Part shown: positions 61,489 through 64,000 of the stretch, piece after piece
Numbering within the stretch: the first letter of the stretch is position 1
How the letters are laid out: the number at the start of each line of letters is the position of its first letter
Source of the DNA: Motilibacter rhizosphaerae
Lineage (GTDB): Bacteria; Actinomycetota; Actinomycetes; Motilibacterales; Motilibacteraceae
Assembly (NCBI RefSeq): GCF_004216915.1
Contig: NZ_SGXD01000004.1
Coordinates: 310,001-374,000, forward strand
DNA: 64,000 nt
Direction: 5' to 3'
Notes under the pieces: model-generated
The model's input: only the letters and a program-made list of their open reading frames with translations
Databases searched by the model: none
What the model was told of the DNA's origin: nothing
Translations under genes and position numbers: made by a program

Positions 61489-62154
61489 GTGCGTCCTTCG
61501 CGTCCCCTGCGCGCCTACACCGGCCGCCACCGCGCCCCCGTCGCGTCCCCCGCCTCCCGCCTCGCTCCCCCGGCCGTCGCCGTGGCCGCCGGCCTGGGCA
61601 TCGCGGGAGCGACGCTCGCCGCGGGCGGCACCGCCAGCGCGGCGACCCGCAGCGTCTCCTCCCGGGCCGCCAGCGCGACCGTGCACCACACCCCGCTGCT
61701 GTCGCTGCACTCGCACGGGTCCGCGGTGCGCTACCTCCAGTCGCGGCTCGGCATCGCCGTCGACGGCCGCTTCGGCGTCCGCACCCAGGCCGCCGTGCGG
61801 GCCTTCCAGCGCAGCCACGGCCTGCGCGCCACCGGCGTGGCCGACAAGTGGACCTGGCGCACGCTGCCCAAGGTCAAGCACGTGTCGCGCGACGAGGTGC
61901 GCCCCTCCACCGGTGCCGAGGGCCTCAACTGGGCCGCGCTCGCGCGCTGCGAGGCGGGCGGCAACCCGAGGGCCGTCAACGCGGCGGGCTACTACGGGCT
62001 CTACCAGTTCGACCTCGGCACGTGGCGCGGCGTGGGCGGCTCCGGCCTGCCGACGGACGCGAGCGCCGAGGAGCAGACCTACCGCGCGCAGCTGCTCTTC
62101 AAGCGCCGCGGCGCCAGCCCCTGGCCCACCTGCGGGCACCTGCTCTACAGCTGA
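61489..62154 (+). CDS. rpf: Resuscitation-promoting factor-type lysozyme-like protein with peptidoglycan-binding domain
   Basis: About 221 residues: N-terminal signal or anchor, a PG_binding_1 domain (HGSAVRYLQSRLGIAVDGRFG to about residue 125) and a C-terminal Rpf transglycosylase domain with the catalytic Glu in LARCEAGGN and GYYGLYQFDLGTWRGVGG. Cys residues near the start and end of that domain can form the family disulfide. It should cleave peptidoglycan to promote regrowth or remodelling. The GTG at 61489 follows CGGAGAG and the c-di-AMP riboswitch. Confidence 0.92.
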   Translation: MRPSRPLRAYTGRHRAPVASPASRLAPPAVAVAAGLGIAGATLAAGGTASAATRSVSSRAASATVHHTPLLSLHSHGSAVRYLQSRLGIAVDGRFGVRTQAAVRAFQRSHGLRATGVADKWTWRTLPKVKHVSRDEVRPSTGAEGLNWAALARCEAGGNPRAVNAAGYYGLYQFDLGTWRGVGGSGLPTDASAEEQTYRAQLLFKRRGASPWPTCGHLLYS

Positions 62155-62185
62155 GCGGGCTCGCGCCCGGCCGGGTCCTCTCCCC

Positions 62186-63487
62186 CTACGCGGGGGCGGT
62201 CCGCCAGGGACTGGCGTACGCGACGGCGCGACCGCGCGGCGTCCAGCCGGCCGCGTGCGCCCGGGCCTCCCGGTCGTCGTCCTGGGCCGGGTCGACCACG
62301 CGGACGACGACCCAGCCCGGCCGGCCGGGGGCGGCGGGCGCCCGCAGGTCGAGCTCGGCGTCGAGCGGCGTCCCGCAGGTCAGCGGGAGCACGGCCCGCA
62401 CCTCGGGGAGCAGCTCACCGGCACCCGGCACCAGCACCTGCACCTCCAGCGGGCGGCCGTGCCAGGCCGGTCCGCGGTCGACGTCGAGCCGGAGCCTGCC
62501 CCCGGTCCCGTCCGGCGGCAGGGTCCCGCCCATCCCGACGCCGTCGAGGGTGGCGTCCAGCCGGAGGCCGGAGAGCCGCGTTGCGTACGTCCGCCGCGCC
62601 AGCAGCGCCTCCGCCACCCCGCTGCGGCTGTGCTCGCGCACCCAGAGCCCGGCACGCCCGCGGCCCTCGACCGTCCCCCAGCCGGTGCCGTGCTCGTCAG
62701 TCACCCCGACGAGCCCCGGCTGCCACCCCGCGTCGTGCACGGCGAGCAGCGGCGAGGGCAGCCCGTCGGCCACGCCCTCGAACAGGTAGTCCTCCCCGCG
62801 GTTGAACAGCTCGAGCGTCACCATGCGGGGGACGAGCCGCGGGTCGAGCGCGAAGCCGTCCAACCTGCCGGGCTCGCGGCCCGGGTGGTTGAAGCCGAAG
62901 AGCGGGCCCGGGCCACCGGATGGGGCAGCCCTGCGAGCGGTCGCCTCGACCTGCGCGTGCAGCCAGTCGTGCAGGACGCGGGTCCCGCCGGGGAGCGCGA
63001 CCCCCGTCATCTGCTCCGAGAACCACACGTTGACGTGGCCGAGCCACGGCTCGGTCCACTCGAAGCCGCGGACCGCGGTGAACGAGCCCGGCTCGTCGGC
63101 GGCGTCGGCCAGCGCCGCGGTGCGCGACCAGCCGGCGGCGTCCATGCTCGGCGGTGCGGTCCGGTAGCGGGAGACCGCGTCCGGCGGCAGTCCCGCGGGC
63201 AGGGGGGACGTGCGCGGGAGCGAGACGTGGTCGGTGAGCGCCGCGACATCCAGACCCGCGCGCTGCATGGAGGCGTACGCGTCCTCCGGCCGCCCCGCTC
63301 CGTCGGAGAGCAGGGTGTGGTTGTGCAGGTCGGCGTGGACGACCGCGAGCCCCTCGCGCCCCGGCAGCTGCGAGCGCCGGGCCGCTCCCGTCGCGCCGGG
63401 GAGGTCGCTGCCCTGGCCCTGCGCGACGGCCAGCGTGGGCCGTCCGCTCGCGACGACCAGGGCAGCAGGGGGCGGGAGCACGCTCAC
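62186..63487 (-). CDS. PHP-domain hydrolase (CehA/McbA family)
   Basis: About 433 residues. The PHP metal-binding motifs are HADLHNHTLLSDG, AALTDHVSL, FNHPGRE and others typical of CehA/McbA-type metallohydrolases. A long N-terminal part (about 45 residues) precedes the fold. Starts from GTG 63487, but an internal start before the HADLHNH motif is possible. Substrate unknown. Convergent with the rpf gene. Confidence 0.8.
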   Translation of the reverse strand: MSVLPPPAALVVASGRPTLAVAQGQGSDLPGATGAARRSQLPGREGLAVVHADLHNHTLLSDGAGRPEDAYASMQRAGLDVAALTDHVSLPRTSPLPAGLPPDAVSRYRTAPPSMDAAGWSRTAALADAADEPGSFTAVRGFEWTEPWLGHVNVWFSEQMTGVALPGGTRVLHDWLHAQVEATARRAAPSGGPGPLFGFNHPGREPGRLDGFALDPRLVPRMVTLELFNRGEDYLFEGVADGLPSPLLAVHDAGWQPGLVGVTDEHGTGWGTVEGRGRAGLWVREHSRSGVAEALLARRTYATRLSGLRLDATLDGVGMGGTLPPDGTGGRLRLDVDRGPAWHGRPLEVQVLVPGAGELLPEVRAVLPLTCGTPLDAELDLRAPAAPGRPGWVVVRVVDPAQDDDREARAHAAGWTPRGRAVAYASPWRTAPA

Positions 63488-63557
63488 CCCGGCAACCTAG
63501 GGCCTGGCGCTCGCGCCGCTGCGAGCGGCCCTCGGGCAGTGCACCCAGGACGACGGG

Positions 63558-63944
63558 TCAGCGCCCGGCGCGGGCGACGAGGTCGCGGACGTCCTCGGGC
63601 AGGACGCCCTTGGCCCGGCCGGCGAGACTGCCGCCGCTCTCGAGGTCGACGACGCGGAAGACCGTACGCGCGACCCGCGCCGCCCGCAGCGCGTCGAGGC
63701 TCGCCCGCTCGGCCAGCTGCGCGACGAAGTCGTCCGCGACGAGGGGCTCGGCGGAGGGCTCGGGGTCGCGGTGCAGGTGGGCGGCGAGGTCCGGGGGCAG
63801 CCGCTCGACCAGCGCGGTCGCGACGGTGTCGGGGACGCGCTCGGCGAGGACGCACAGCGTGGTCCGCGTCGCGCGGTCGGCGTCCTCGGGGGACGCGAAG
63901 CGCCCCCGCAGCTGCACGAGGCGCGTGAGCTGGTCGTAGTGCAT
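63558..63944 (-). CDS. DUF2267 family protein
   Basis: About 128 residues, beginning MHYDQLTRLVQLRGRFASPEDADRATRTTLCVLAERVP, with the helical DUF2267 pattern seen in small actinobacterial stress proteins. ATG start. Function unknown. The 56 bases to the window edge show nothing. Confidence 0.78.
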   Translation of the reverse strand: MHYDQLTRLVQLRGRFASPEDADRATRTTLCVLAERVPDTVATALVERLPPDLAAHLHRDPEPSAEPLVADDFVAQLAERASLDALRAARVARTVFRVVDLESGGSLAGRAKGVLPEDVRDLVARAGR

Positions 63945-64000
63945 GGCGTCCCCCCGGCCGGCCTTCCGCGACGTCGAGCCTCGGCGCTCGACAGCTGCTT

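Overview
The window is chromosomal DNA of a very GC-rich, free-living actinomycete. The evidence is the strong G/C third-position bias, many GTG starts, frequent four-base GTGA overlaps between genes, and marker genes such as SepH, an Lsr2-type protein, an HrdB/SigA-type sigma factor, an Rpf with a c-di-AMP riboswitch, PknL with its Rv2175c-type partner, and several actinobacterial DUF families (3159, 3710, 3093, 4193, 5998, 7455). I cannot name the genus. No tRNA, rRNA, CRISPR array, insertion sequence or phage gene was seen.

Layout. 1-5.8 kb: end of a methyltransferase gene, a CDP-alcohol phosphatidyltransferase, metF, and a crtE-crtI-crtB carotenoid operon that stops at lycopene. 5.8-12.1 kb: NUDIX hydrolase, Rv2175c-type regulator, LysM/transglycosylase, PASTA kinase, endonuclease IV, and a class I-beta DAHP synthase behind a leader peptide containing F, Y and W plus a hairpin (probable attenuator). 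12.1-17.4 kb: a membrane diguanylate cyclase diverging from an operon that couples a GAF-SpoIIE phosphatase to a stand-alone B12 protein with the W-x9-EH signature of CarH photoreceptors, then an unrelated class II DAHP synthase. 17.4-28.3 kb: a housekeeping block in the same order as mycobacterial Rv2689c-Rv2701c (RNA methyltransferase, APC permease, two TrkA proteins, DUF3159, OB-fold, DUF3710, dut, DUF3093, DUF4193, suhB). 28.3-34.9 kb: a LacI-controlled alpha-xyloside uptake and hydrolysis island with tandem operators. 35-43.8 kb: ferrochelatase, MFS exporter, SepH, two ECF sigma factors with one RskA-type anti-sigma, thymidine kinase, a phosphodiesterase-like protein, DUF5998 and an Lsr2-like protein. 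43.8-58.2 kb: GNAT/acyl-CoA synthetase fusion, a second type II topoisomerase (ParC-like at 46.6 kb, ParE-like at 54-56 kb) interrupted by an ABC-F protein and a large secreted heparinase-II/III-like enzyme, DUF7455, and the principal sigma factor. 58.2-64 kb: a second PAS-GAF-SpoIIE phosphatase, UspA, DUF3072, Rpf with its riboswitch, a PHP-family hydrolase and DUF2267.

How it works together. Much of the DNA is core information processing and cell-wall signalling, with a few accessory insertions: the xyloside island, the secreted lyase-like gene and the light/B12 operon. Two families of long palindromic repeats sit at gene ends. At least ten genes have a TANNNT-type -10 hexamer 6-8 bases before a GTG or ATG start, which suggests widespread leaderless transcription. 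The most interesting candidates are the B12-photoreceptor/SpoIIE operon and the aromatic leader-peptide attenuator.
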